Positions 50,498 through 58,379 of a stretch of DNA of 64,000 nt are shown here, one piece after another; positions within the stretch are counted from its first letter, which is position 1; each line of letters starts with the position of its first letter. The notes under the pieces are model-generated. The model was not told the origin of the DNA. It searched no databases and was given only the letters and a program-made list of their open reading frames with translations. A program made the position numbers and the translations under genes. This stretch comes from Micromonospora sp. WMMD961 (GTDB taxonomy: Bacteria; Actinomycetota; Actinomycetes; Mycobacteriales; Micromonosporaceae), in NCBI RefSeq assembly GCF_029626145.1, contig NZ_JARUBJ010000002.1, positions 4,251,501 to 4,315,500 on the forward strand, read 5' to 3'.

Positions 50498-51252
50498 GCG
50501 CGGGCCCCCAGCTCACGCAGCGCGTCGGTGACCGACACCTGGTCCGGCTTGTCGATCTCGCCGGCGACCCGCCCGTCGGCGAGCAGCACCACCCGGTCGG
50601 CGTACGCGGCGGCGATCGGGTCGTGGGTGACCATGACGACGGTCTGGCCGAGGTCGCGTACCGAGTCGCGCAGGATGGTGAGCACCTCGGCGCCGGAGCG
50701 GGAGTCGAGGTTGCCGGTCGGCTCGTCGGCGAAGACCACCTCGGGCCGCGCCACCAGCGCCCGGGCCAGCGCGACCCGCTGCTGTTGGCCGCCGGAGAGC
50801 TCGCTGGGCCGGTGGCCGAGGCGGTCACCGAGGCCGAGCTCCCGCACCAGGTGCTGGAAGAGCTCGGCGTCGGGCTCCCGGCCGGCGAGGTCCAGCGGCA
50901 GGGTGATGTTCTGCGCGGCGGTGAGCTGCGGCAGCAGGTTGAAGGACTGGAAGACGAACCCGATGCGGTCCCGGCGTACCCGGGTCAGCGTCCGGTCCGA
51001 CTGACCCGTCAGCTCCGTCCCGCCGAGCAGGACGCGTCCGGAGGTCGCCGTGTCGAGGCCGGCGAGGCAGTGCATCAAGGTCGACTTGCCGGACCCGGAC
51101 GAGCCCATGATCGCGGTGAACTCGGCCCGGCCGAAGCCGACCGAGACCCCGTCCAGGGCACGGACCGCGGTGTCGCCGCTGCCGTACACCTTCACCAGGT
51201 CGACCGCGGCGACCGCGGCGTGGCTGGTCTCCGGCGGGGCGTGGGTTGTCAT
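50494..51252 (-). CDS. ABC transporter ATP-binding protein (MacB/LolD type)
   Basis: A 252-aa ATPase. Walker A is GSSGSGKS (about residues 50-57), signature LSGGQQQRVALARAL, Walker B VVFADEPTGNLDS and the switch His in VTHD. It pairs with the FtsX-type permease encoded immediately downstream. The ATG at 51252 follows TGGAGGAAC. The longer frame from 51369 has no RBS or homology. It is divergent from a histidine kinase gene 146 bp away, a common layout in which the two-component system controls the transporter. Confidence 0.95.
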   Translation of the reverse strand: MTTHAPPETSHAAVAAVDLVKVYGSGDTAVRALDGVSVGFGRAEFTAIMGSSGSGKSTLMHCLAGLDTATSGRVLLGGTELTGQSDRTLTRVRRDRIGFVFQSFNLLPQLTAAQNITLPLDLAGREPDAELFQHLVRELGLGDRLGHRPSELSGGQQQRVALARALVARPEVVFADEPTGNLDSRSGAEVLTILRDSVRDLGQTVVMVTHDPIAAAYADRVVLLADGRVAGEIDKPDQVSVTDALRELGARA

Positions 51253-51384
51253 TGTTCCTCCAGTGGCTGCGATGTGACCCGGAGAGCTTCGCCACCACCG
51301 GCGGGTGGGCGCATCGGCCCGGGGCCGGGTATCGCCGGTGGCGGGTCTGTCTTTCGGCCGATCTACCACCTCCGCCCGGCTGGC

Positions 51385-51390
51385 TACGCT
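51385..51390 (+). promoter_or_regulatory. -10 box TACGCT of the histidine kinase gene (leaderless)
   Basis: TACGCT ends 8 nt before the ATG at 51399, and no RBS is present, so transcript and protein probably start together. Confidence 0.5.
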
Positions 51391-51398
51391 GGGTCATC

Positions 51399-52598
51399 AT
51401 GAGCACGCCGGATCTTCGACGTTGGTGGGTACGCCTGGCGCAGGCCGCCGGACTGGTGGCCATTGGCCTGCTCGCACTGTTCGACCTGCGGTTCAGCACG
51501 TCCGTGGGGATGAGCCCGGCTGCCCTCCTGCTCGTGCTGGTGCGGATGGGGCTGGCGGTGGCGACGGTGCCGCTCTGGCTGCCGGTGCACCGGCTGGGTT
51601 CCCGTTGGCTGCCGGCGGCCGCGTTGGCGCTCGCCGCCACCTCGCTTGCCGTGACCGCGGCGATCCAGGTCGCCGCCAACAGCAGCTACCTCCTCGGCGG
51701 CAGCTGGGGGCTCGCCGAGGCGGGCGGGCTGCTCGGGGTGGTCTTCGTGGTGACCCGCTGGGGTGCGCCCCGGCTCGCACCGTGGGCGGCGGTGGCCGTC
51801 GGGCTCGCCGTCACCGCGATCCCGCTGCGTACCGGCACCGACACCGTGCTCGTGATCTTCGGTCTACTCCAGGCCCTCGCTGCGGCTGGCGCCGCCGGGG
51901 TGGGGCTCTACCTGCGGATCACAGCCGCCGGTCGGGAGCGGGCGATCGCGCTGGTCCGGGCCGAGCAGCGCGCCGAGTTCGCCCGTGATCTGCACGACTT
52001 CATCGCCCACCACGTCACCGGCATCGTGGTGCAGGCGCAGGGCGCCCGGTTCGTCGCCGAGCAGGACCCGCGCCGGGTGATCGTCGCCCTGGAGCAGATC
52101 GAACGGGCCGGCGCGGAGACGATGGCCTCGATGCGTCGGATGGTCGGCATCCTGCGTAACCCGGATGCCCCGCCGGACGCACCGCTGGCTCCACTGGCCG
52201 GGGTGACCGAGCTGGAACCGCTGCTGACCGGGTTCAACGGCGCGGCGAACGCGGCGGCACGGCTGCACGTCGACGGCGACCTGGGCGCGCTGCCGGTCGA
52301 GGTGTCGACCTCGGCGTACCGGGTGGTGATGGAGGGGCTGACCAACGCCCGCCAGCACGCGCCGGACGCCCGGTCCGTGGACGTGGCCGTGCGACGTACC
52401 CCGGACTGGTTGCTCGTCCGGGTCGCCGACGACGGCGCGTCGCCACGCACCGCGCCGGCCCGGGGGCACGGCTTCGGACTGATCGGCCTCACCGAGCGGG
52501 TACGCGCCCTCGGCGGCACGATCACCGCCGGACCAGGCGTCGCCGGCGGCTGGGTGCTCGACGCCGCGTTCCCACTGCAACCGGCGGTGGAGCGATGA
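51399..52598 (+). CDS. Sensor histidine kinase, HisKA_3 (NarL-type) family
   Basis: A 399-aa kinase. The N-terminal half (residues about 10-180) has six hydrophobic helices with short loops, so it probably senses within the membrane. The dimerisation/phosphoacceptor helix has His199 in RDLHDFIAHHVTG. The HATPase domain (about 290-395) shows VVMEGLTNARQHAP and GFGLIGLTERV. The ATG at 51399 is the leaderless start. The response regulator overlaps it by 4 bp. Together they probably regulate the divergent ABC transporter (inference from arrangement). Confidence 0.92.
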   Translation: MSTPDLRRWWVRLAQAAGLVAIGLLALFDLRFSTSVGMSPAALLLVLVRMGLAVATVPLWLPVHRLGSRWLPAAALALAATSLAVTAAIQVAANSSYLLGGSWGLAEAGGLLGVVFVVTRWGAPRLAPWAAVAVGLAVTAIPLRTGTDTVLVIFGLLQALAAAGAAGVGLYLRITAAGRERAIALVRAEQRAEFARDLHDFIAHHVTGIVVQAQGARFVAEQDPRRVIVALEQIERAGAETMASMRRMVGILRNPDAPPDAPLAPLAGVTELEPLLTGFNGAANAAARLHVDGDLGALPVEVSTSAYRVVMEGLTNARQHAPDARSVDVAVRRTPDWLLVRVADDGASPRTAPARGHGFGLIGLTERVRALGGTITAGPGVAGGWVLDAAFPLQPAVER

Positions 52599-53233
52599 TC
52601 CGGGTGCTGATCGCCGATGACCAGGCCATGGTCCGGACCGGCTTCGGCATGATCATTGGCGCCCAGTCGGACATGGAGGTGGTCGGCGAGGCCGCCGACG
52701 GCGTCCAGGCCGTCGAACTGGCCCGCCGACTGCGCCCGGACGTGGTGCTGCTGGACATCCGGATGCCGCGCCTCGACGGCCTCGAGGCACTGCGACTGCT
52801 CGCCGGGCCGGGCGTCGCCGACGCGGTCCGGGTGGTCGTGGTGACGACCTTCGACCTGGACGAGTACGTGCACACCGCGCTGTCCAGCGGGGCCTGTGGT
52901 TTCCTGCTCAAGGACTCCGGGCCGGCCCTGCTCGTCGAGGCGGTCCGCGCGGCCGTCTCCGGTGACGCGCTGATCAGCCCGTCCATCACGGTACGGCTGT
53001 TGGAGCGCCTCAGCTCACCCGCTCCGGCTCACGACGACGCCGCGCTGTCCCCACGGGAACTCGAGGTGGTCAAGCTCGTCGCCCGGGGTCTGACCAACGC
53101 CGAGATCGCCGCTCGGCTCTTCATCGCCGTCGGCACGGTCAAGACCCACCTGGCCAGCGTGCAGATGAAGCTCACAGCCCGCAACCGGGTCGAGATCGCC
53201 GCCTGGGCCTGGGAACGCCGCCTCGTCGGGTAG
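52595..53233 (+). CDS. Response regulator, NarL/LuxR family
   Basis: A 212-aa response regulator. The receiver domain (1-120) has the acidic pair Asp8-Asp9, phosphoacceptor Asp54 (LLDIRMP), and Lys in LLKDSGP. The LuxR HTH (about residues 148-205) has LSPRELEVVKLVARGLTNAEIA. It starts with the ATG overlapping the kinase stop (ATGA), so they form one operon. It is the cognate partner of the kinase and would be activated by phosphorylation. Confidence 0.95.
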   Translation: MIRVLIADDQAMVRTGFGMIIGAQSDMEVVGEAADGVQAVELARRLRPDVVLLDIRMPRLDGLEALRLLAGPGVADAVRVVVVTTFDLDEYVHTALSSGACGFLLKDSGPALLVEAVRAAVSGDALISPSITVRLLERLSSPAPAHDDAALSPRELEVVKLVARGLTNAEIAARLFIAVGTVKTHLASVQMKLTARNRVEIAAWAWERRLVG

Positions 53234-53252
53234 GCCTGGCTCCGTCAGGCAG

Positions 53253-53322
53253 CGGCTCGCGGGCGGCGGCTCGCGGGCGGCGGCTCGCGGGCGACGGCTC
53301 GCGGGCGACGGCTCGCGGGCGG
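53253..53322. repeat. 14-bp tandem repeat, five copies
   Basis: Five near-perfect units of CGGCTCGCGGGCGR (R is G in the first two and A in the next two copies) lie 19 bp after the response regulator stop. A shared 14-bp period rules out an in-frame coding repeat. Confidence 0.88.
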
Positions 53323-53337
53323 GCTGGTGTCATGTTC

Positions 53338-53420
53338 GTTGCCTTTGGAGCTGATGTCGTAGACGAATCAGCGGCACCGGCGGCCACCGATGTCGTAGAC
53401 GATTCAGCTCCAAAGGCAAC
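53338..53420. repeat. REP-like element: 17-bp inverted repeat with internal direct repeats
   Basis: GTTGCCTTTGGAGCTGA (53338-53354) is repeated perfectly inverted at 53404-53420 around a 49-nt loop. Just inside the arms are two direct copies of GATGTCGTAGACGA (53353-53366 and 53389-53402). It is a non-autonomous, possibly dispersed intergenic element and could fold into a long hairpin. Confidence 0.85.
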
Positions 53421-53831
53421 GGGCCGGCACACCATCCACCAGCCCTGAGGCGCGAATCCGCGTGCCGCGGTCGGCGTCCGACGTCCGGCAGGGCAACCTG
53501 CCGAACCTGGGTGAGCAGATATTGACGTAGACGGATTCATGGCAGTGGTGAGCGACCGGAGGCAGGGGTTCATCGTGCGTGAGCGTCGAAGTCGAGCAAT
53601 CCGGTCGGAGGCTGCCGCACCAGCCGCGTGCGCCCCACCGCACCCGGCCCCATCACGGTCGTCGCCGTCGACACCACCAGCATCCGGAACGGTGTCGCTG
53701 GGAGTCGTCGTCAGCGGATCCCAGACGCCGGAGGAGGTCACGGTGAACGGTGGTTTCTGCGAGGTGGCAGACGAGTAACGCTCACGTGTGAGGTCTGGCG
53801 CGCGCCGCGACATCTTGCGACGCTAGCGAAT
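53421..53831. other. Intergenic region upstream of the transhydrogenase gene
   Basis: About 410 bp. Short open frames on both strands have no RBS and no recognisable family. An RBS-like GGAGGAG occurs near 53730 but precedes only a 13-codon frame ending at 53778. The promoter of the transhydrogenase gene is presumably at the right end. Confidence 0.4.
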
Positions 53832-55235
53832 ATGTATGACTACGACCTGGTGGTGCTGGGGTCCGGTCCCAGCGGTCAGAAGGCCGCGATCGCTGCGGCC
53901 AAACTCGGCAGGCGGGTCGGCATCGTGGACCGCCGCGACATGATCGGTGGGGTGTGCATCAACACCGGCACCGTCCCGTCCAAGACGCTGCGGGAGGCCG
54001 TGCTCTACCTGACCGGCCTGAGCCAGCGGGACCTGTACGGCAGCAGTTACCGGGTCAAGGAGGACATCACCGTCAGCGACCTGGCCGCCCGGACCCAGCA
54101 CGTCATCACCCGGCAGACCGACGTCATCCGCAATCAACTCGCCCGCAACCGGGTCGCGATGATCACCGGTACCGGGCGTTTCGCCGACCCGCACTCGATC
54201 TGGGTCGACGGTGGCTCCGGCCGCGAGTCCAAGGTGACCTTCGACAAGATCGTCATTGCGGCGGGCACCCGCCCGGCCCGCCCGGACAGCGTCGACTTCG
54301 ACGACCGGACGATCGTGGACTCCGACGGCGTCATCAACCTCCAGGCCGTACCCCGCAGCATGGTCGTGGTCGGCGCCGGCGTGATCGGCATGGAGTACGC
54401 CTCGATGTTCGCCGCCCTCGGCACCAAGGTGACGGTGGTCGAACGCCGAGACCGGATGCTCGACTTCTGCGACGACGAGATCGTCGAGTCGCTGAAGTAT
54501 CACCTCCGAGACCTGTCCGTGGCGTTCCGCTTCGGCGAGGAGGTCGCCGCCGTGGAGAAGCACCAGACCGCCGCGCTGTGCATCCTCAAGAGCGGCAAGA
54601 AGATCGTCGCGGACACCGTGATGTACTCCGCCGGTCGGCAGGGCCAGACCGACGACCTGGCACTGGAGGCGGCCGGGCTGGAGGCGGACCGGCGCGGCCG
54701 GATCGCGGTGGACGCCAACTACCGCACGGCTGTGGACAACATCTACGCCGTCGGCGACGTGATCGGCTTCCCCGCCCTCGCGTCCACCTCGATGGAGCAG
54801 GGCAGGCTGGCCGCACAGCACGCCTGCGGCGAACCGGTCCGGGAGATGCACGGCCTGCAACCGATCGGCATCTACACGATCCCGGAGATCAGCTTCGTCG
54901 GGCAGACGGAGGCGCAGCTCACCGAAGGCTCCACACCGTTCGAGGTGGGCATCGCGCGTTACCGCGAGCTGGCCCGGGGCCAGATCGTCGGCGACTCGTA
55001 CGGCATGCTGAAGCTGCTTGTCTCCCCCGAGGACGGCCGGCTGCTCGGGGTGCACGTGTTCGGCACCGCCGCCACCGAGATCGTCCACATCGGGCAGGCG
55101 GTGATGGGCTGCGGCGGCACGATCGACTACCTGATCGACGCGGTGTTCAACTATCCGACGCTGGCCGAGGCGTACAAGGTCGCCGCCCTGGACGCATCCA
55201 ACAAGATCCGCAACATCACCCGGATCGACGGCTAG
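53832..55235 (+). CDS. sthA: Si-specific (soluble) NAD(P)+ transhydrogenase
   Basis: A 467-aa flavoprotein of the pyridine nucleotide-disulfide reductase family. FAD motif VVLGSGPSG at residues 7-15. The redox-active disulfide of lipoamide dehydrogenases is lost: the region reads GGVCINTGTVPSKT, with Thr47 where the second Cys would be, a hallmark of SthA. The NAD motif VVVGAGVIGMEYA and the C-terminal dimer interface are intact. It transfers hydride between NADPH and NAD+ in the cytoplasm. Start ATG 53832 matches the family N-terminus; the open frame upstream to 53628 crosses intergenic DNA. Confidence 0.93.
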   Translation: MYDYDLVVLGSGPSGQKAAIAAAKLGRRVGIVDRRDMIGGVCINTGTVPSKTLREAVLYLTGLSQRDLYGSSYRVKEDITVSDLAARTQHVITRQTDVIRNQLARNRVAMITGTGRFADPHSIWVDGGSGRESKVTFDKIVIAAGTRPARPDSVDFDDRTIVDSDGVINLQAVPRSMVVVGAGVIGMEYASMFAALGTKVTVVERRDRMLDFCDDEIVESLKYHLRDLSVAFRFGEEVAAVEKHQTAALCILKSGKKIVADTVMYSAGRQGQTDDLALEAAGLEADRRGRIAVDANYRTAVDNIYAVGDVIGFPALASTSMEQGRLAAQHACGEPVREMHGLQPIGIYTIPEISFVGQTEAQLTEGSTPFEVGIARYRELARGQIVGDSYGMLKLLVSPEDGRLLGVHVFGTAATEIVHIGQAVMGCGGTIDYLIDAVFNYPTLAEAYKVAALDASNKIRNITRIDG

Positions 55236-55276
55236 CCAGGCGGGATGACGCAGACGCCTTGATCACCCAGCGCAGA

Positions 55277-55320
55277 GGTGGGCCGGTGCGGGGGCGGGAC
55301 CCCCTCCGCACCGGCCCACC
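55277..55320. terminator. Bidirectional terminator, 15-bp stem
   Basis: GGTGGGCCGGTGCGG (55277-55291) pairs perfectly with 55306-55320 across a 14-nt loop. It lies between the convergent transhydrogenase and xylanase stop codons. Confidence 0.88.
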
Positions 55321-55325
55321 GGGTT

Positions 55326-56717
55326 CTAGCCTGCGGAGCAGGTGGGGCTGAGGCTGCCGGCGGTGCCGTTGGCCTGGAAGCCGAACTCGGTGGATTGTCC
55401 GGCGCCGACCTGGCCGTTGTACGACACGTTGCGCCAGTTCGTGGTGCCGGTGTTACCACTGCGGTCGGCGCTCCACGCGTTGGTGACCGTCGCGCCCGAC
55501 GGCAGTGCGATCGTCACCGTCCAGCCGTTGAGGGCCGACGAGCCGGCGGTCACCCGCACGTTCGCCACGAAACCACCGGTCCACTGGTTCACCGACACCG
55601 TCGCGGTGCAGCCACCAGGGCCCGGAGGCGGGGTGGTCGGCGGGTCGGTCGGCGGGTCGGTGGGCGGTGGCGTGGTAGTGGGCGGCGGGTCGGTGGGCGT
55701 GGTGCCGTTGTTCAGCGCGGCGAGGACCGCGTCGTACGCCGGCTTCTTCGAGCCGTTGCTGTTGAACAGCAACGGGGTCTGGTTGGAACGCCACGAGTCA
55801 CTGTCCCGGATGCCCCACACCGTGATCCCGGTGCAGCGGGAGACGGCGAGGCAGTCCTCCACGACGCTGCGGTACGTGTTCGGCGACGCGCCCTGGATGT
55901 CCAGCTCGGTGATCTGCACGTCCACACCGAGCGCGGCGAAGCTGGACAGGGTGGTGCGGTAGTTGCTGACGTACGGGGAGTCGTTGTTGAAGTGCGACTG
56001 GAACCCGACGCAGTCGATCGGCACACCACGCGACTTGAAGTCCCGCACCATGTTGTAGACGCCCTGCGTCTTGGCGTGGGTCCAGTTGTCGGTGTTGTAG
56101 TCGTTGTAGCAGAGCTTCGCGCCCGGGTCCGCGGCCCGCGCGGCGCGGAACGCCGCCTCGATCCAGTCGTTGCCGGTGCGCTGCAGGTTGGAGTCGCGGC
56201 GGCCGCCGGAGCTGCCGTCGGCGAACGCCTCGTTCACCACGTCCCACGCGACGACCTGACCACGGAAGTGGGTGGCCACCTGCGTGACGTGGTTGAGCAT
56301 CGCCGAGCGCAGCGCGCTACCGCTCATGCTCTCCATCCACCCCGGCTGCTGCGAGTGCCAGGCGAGGGTGTGACCCCGCACGCTCATACCCCGACTGCGG
56401 GCGTGGCTGACGATCCGGTCCGCGTCGGTGAAGCTGAACCGGCCCTGCTGCGGCTCGGTCGCGTTCATCTTCATCTCGTTCTCGGGCGTCACCGAGTTGA
56501 ACTCGCGGTTCAAAATCGTCGTGTACGCCGAGTCGGACAGCTTGTACGCCGCCACCGCCGCGCCGAAGTACCGACCCTTCTCGGCGGCGGACGCGCCCAG
56601 GGTCGTCCCGGCGGCGGCCGGCGCCGTCATGAACAGCGCCATGCCGGCGGCGAGGGCGCCCACCCCGGCCAGTGCTACCGCGGCTCTCGATGCCGCCTTC
56701 CATCTGGTTCTTCTCAT
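55326..56717 (-). CDS. Secreted GH10 endo-1,4-beta-xylanase with CBM2
   Basis: A 463-aa exported xylanase. Signal peptide (RRTRWKAASRAAV... to APAAA), then GH10 catalytic domain (about residues 40-337) with acid/base Glu163 in DVVNEAF and nucleophile Glu271 in ITELDIQG. A Pro/Thr linker (about 338-366) leads to a C-terminal family 2 carbohydrate-binding module (369-463) with the cellulose/xylan-binding Trp in NQWTGGF and GWTVT. It cleaves internal xylan bonds outside the cell. The ATG at 56717 has AAGGAG about 9 nt upstream; the frame from 56813 adds non-homologous residues. It lies 37 bp after the CE1-CBM2 gene and is probably co-transcribed. Confidence 0.95.
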   Translation of the reverse strand: MRRTRWKAASRAAVALAGVGALAAGMALFMTAPAAAGTTLGASAAEKGRYFGAAVAAYKLSDSAYTTILNREFNSVTPENEMKMNATEPQQGRFSFTDADRIVSHARSRGMSVRGHTLAWHSQQPGWMESMSGSALRSAMLNHVTQVATHFRGQVVAWDVVNEAFADGSSGGRRDSNLQRTGNDWIEAAFRAARAADPGAKLCYNDYNTDNWTHAKTQGVYNMVRDFKSRGVPIDCVGFQSHFNNDSPYVSNYRTTLSSFAALGVDVQITELDIQGASPNTYRSVVEDCLAVSRCTGITVWGIRDSDSWRSNQTPLLFNSNGSKKPAYDAVLAALNNGTTPTDPPPTTTPPPTDPPTDPPTTPPPGPGGCTATVSVNQWTGGFVANVRVTAGSSALNGWTVTIALPSGATVTNAWSADRSGNTGTTNWRNVSYNGQVGAGQSTEFGFQANGTAGSLSPTCSAG

Positions 56718-56754
56718 CTTTTCGACTCCTTCTGGTGGTGGGTGGGAAGGAAAA

Positions 56755-58095
56755 TCAGGACACCGAACAGGCGGCACCGTTGAGGGCGAACGAGGACGGT
56801 TTACCGGTGCCACCCTCGTGCGTGGCCTGGAAACCGATCTCGACCGACGAGTTCGGGGCGATGGTGGAGTTGTAGGAGACGTTGCGGGCGGTCACCGCTC
56901 CGCTCGTCGGGGCGTACTGCGCGTTCCAGCCGCTGGTGATGCGCTGTCCGGTGGGCAGCGTGAAGGTCAACGCCCACCCGTTCACGGCTGCGGAACCGGT
57001 GTTGGTGATGGTCACGCTCGCGGTGAGACCGGTGTTCCAGGCGTTGACCGTGTAGCCGACCCGGCACGCACCCTCGGACGGCGGAGGGGTGGTCGGGGGC
57101 GGGGTCGTCGGGGGCGGGGTCGTCGGGGGCGGGGTCGTCGGGGGCGGCGTGGTGGGCGGTGGAGTCGTCGGCGGCGTGCTTCCGTCCAGGCCGAAGAAGC
57201 GGATCACCTGCGCAGCGTCGACCGGGATGTTGTGCGTGACGCCCTGCATGCTGATCGCCTCGACCGGCGCCATCGGGCCGCTGCTGCCGTACCTGGTGCG
57301 GGTGTAGCCGGACTGCGGGGAGTCGGTGTACGTCGGGGTCTGGCTCAGCCCGTGCACGTTGGTCCACTGCTTGATCTGCTCACCGAAGTTCGGGTACCGC
57401 AGCGTCTCGTCGTTGGTGCCGTGCCAGATCTGCATCCGGGGCCGTTGGCCGCTGTAGCCCGGGTACGCCTCGCGGACCAGGTCACCCCACTGCTGCGCGG
57501 TCCTGATGAGCTGCCCGTTCGCGCACTGGCTGTTCCATTCGGAGGTGCCGCCGGTGGCGAAGCAGGCGAACGGCACCCCGGCGAAGGACGCGCCGGCCGC
57601 GAACACGTCCGGGTAGACGCCCAGCATGACGTTTGTCATCATCGCCCCGGACGAGGTGCCGGTCGCGAAGATCCGCGCGGGATCGGCCGAGTAACGCTGC
57701 TTCACGTAGTCGACCATCGACATGAGCCCGACCGGGTCGCTGCCGCCGCCACGGCGTAGCGCCTGGGGCGAGTACACGTCCCAGCACCTGCTGCTGCGCG
57801 TTGCCGACGGATAGATCACGATGAACCCGTACCGGTCCGCGAGGGACGCGTACTGGGTGCCGGAGTGGAACGCCGGCCCCGTGCCGGTGCAGTAGTGCAT
57901 GGCCAGGAGGATCGCCGGCCGGGACGCGACCCGGTCCGGGACGTAGAGGTGCATCTGCAGGTTGGTGGGGTTGGTGCCGAAGTTGGTCACCTGCGTCAGC
58001 GTCGCCGCCGACGCCGGTGCGGCGAACGTCAACGCGGCGGCGGCCAGCGTCACGGCCGCCATGACGACGCCAAGCATCCGGGTCTTCAGTGTCAT
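56755..58095 (-). CDS. Secreted CE1 esterase (PHB depolymerase/acetylxylan or feruloyl esterase) with CBM2
   Basis: A 446-aa exported esterase. After a signal peptide ending ASAA, residues about 35-300 form a PHB-depolymerase-type CE1 domain: nucleophile Ser149 in GTSSGAMM, acid in HGTNDETL, His in GVTHNIPVD. A Thr/Pro linker of repeated TPPPT units, whose DNA shows as a 15-bp tandem repeat at about 57090-57165, leads to a CBM2 (about 345-446; GWALTFTLPTG). It probably removes acetyl or feruloyl groups from xylan, helping the GH10 enzyme encoded next. Start ATG 58095 with AAGGGA upstream. Confidence 0.9.
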   Translation of the reverse strand: MTLKTRMLGVVMAAVTLAAAALTFAAPASAATLTQVTNFGTNPTNLQMHLYVPDRVASRPAILLAMHYCTGTGPAFHSGTQYASLADRYGFIVIYPSATRSSRCWDVYSPQALRRGGGSDPVGLMSMVDYVKQRYSADPARIFATGTSSGAMMTNVMLGVYPDVFAAGASFAGVPFACFATGGTSEWNSQCANGQLIRTAQQWGDLVREAYPGYSGQRPRMQIWHGTNDETLRYPNFGEQIKQWTNVHGLSQTPTYTDSPQSGYTRTRYGSSGPMAPVEAISMQGVTHNIPVDAAQVIRFFGLDGSTPPTTPPPTTPPPTTPPPTTPPPTTPPPTTPPPSEGACRVGYTVNAWNTGLTASVTITNTGSAAVNGWALTFTLPTGQRITSGWNAQYAPTSGAVTARNVSYNSTIAPNSSVEIGFQATHEGGTGKPSSFALNGAACSVS

Positions 58096-58223
58096 CGTCG
58101 CGATCCCTTGCGAAAAAGGCGCGTGGAAGGGGACTTAAGTCGAGGACTGCCCTTCGCCCGACCTTGACCGCGGCTCGCGTGACCATGTCAGCTTCGATCG
58201 AGCCGCCTCGATTGTCAAGACTT

Positions 58224-58253
58224 CCGGAAACCTTTCGCCGCAACGGTTTCCGG
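58224..58253. promoter_or_regulatory. Inverted repeat upstream of the xylanolytic pair
   Basis: CCGGAAACC (58224-58232) and GGTTTCCGG (58245-58253) form a perfect 9-bp inverted repeat with a 12-nt spacer, about 130 bp upstream of the esterase start. An overlapping GAAACCTTTC resembles the CGAAA-N-TTTCG palindrome reported upstream of actinomycete xylanase genes. It may instead be the terminator of the GH67 operon. The rest of this 284-bp gap shows no gene. Confidence 0.45.
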
Positions 58254-58379
58254 GGCCACCTGCCCACCAGTTGGCGTCGGCGGGGACCACCGCCGGCGAC
58301 TGCTCGGGTGCAGTTTCCGGCAAGTTCTCGGAACGTGCCGGACGTCCGGCGGGAGACCTGGTCGGCCTCCCCGTCCCGA

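Noticed and set aside
53539..53778. Small gene ending at 53778
   Set aside because: It has no RBS before its start, an unstructured composition and no recognisable family.
57089..57165. 15-bp tandem repeat as a regulatory DNA element
   Set aside because: It encodes the Thr/Pro linker of the CE1-CBM2 esterase in frame, so the repetition is explained by protein.
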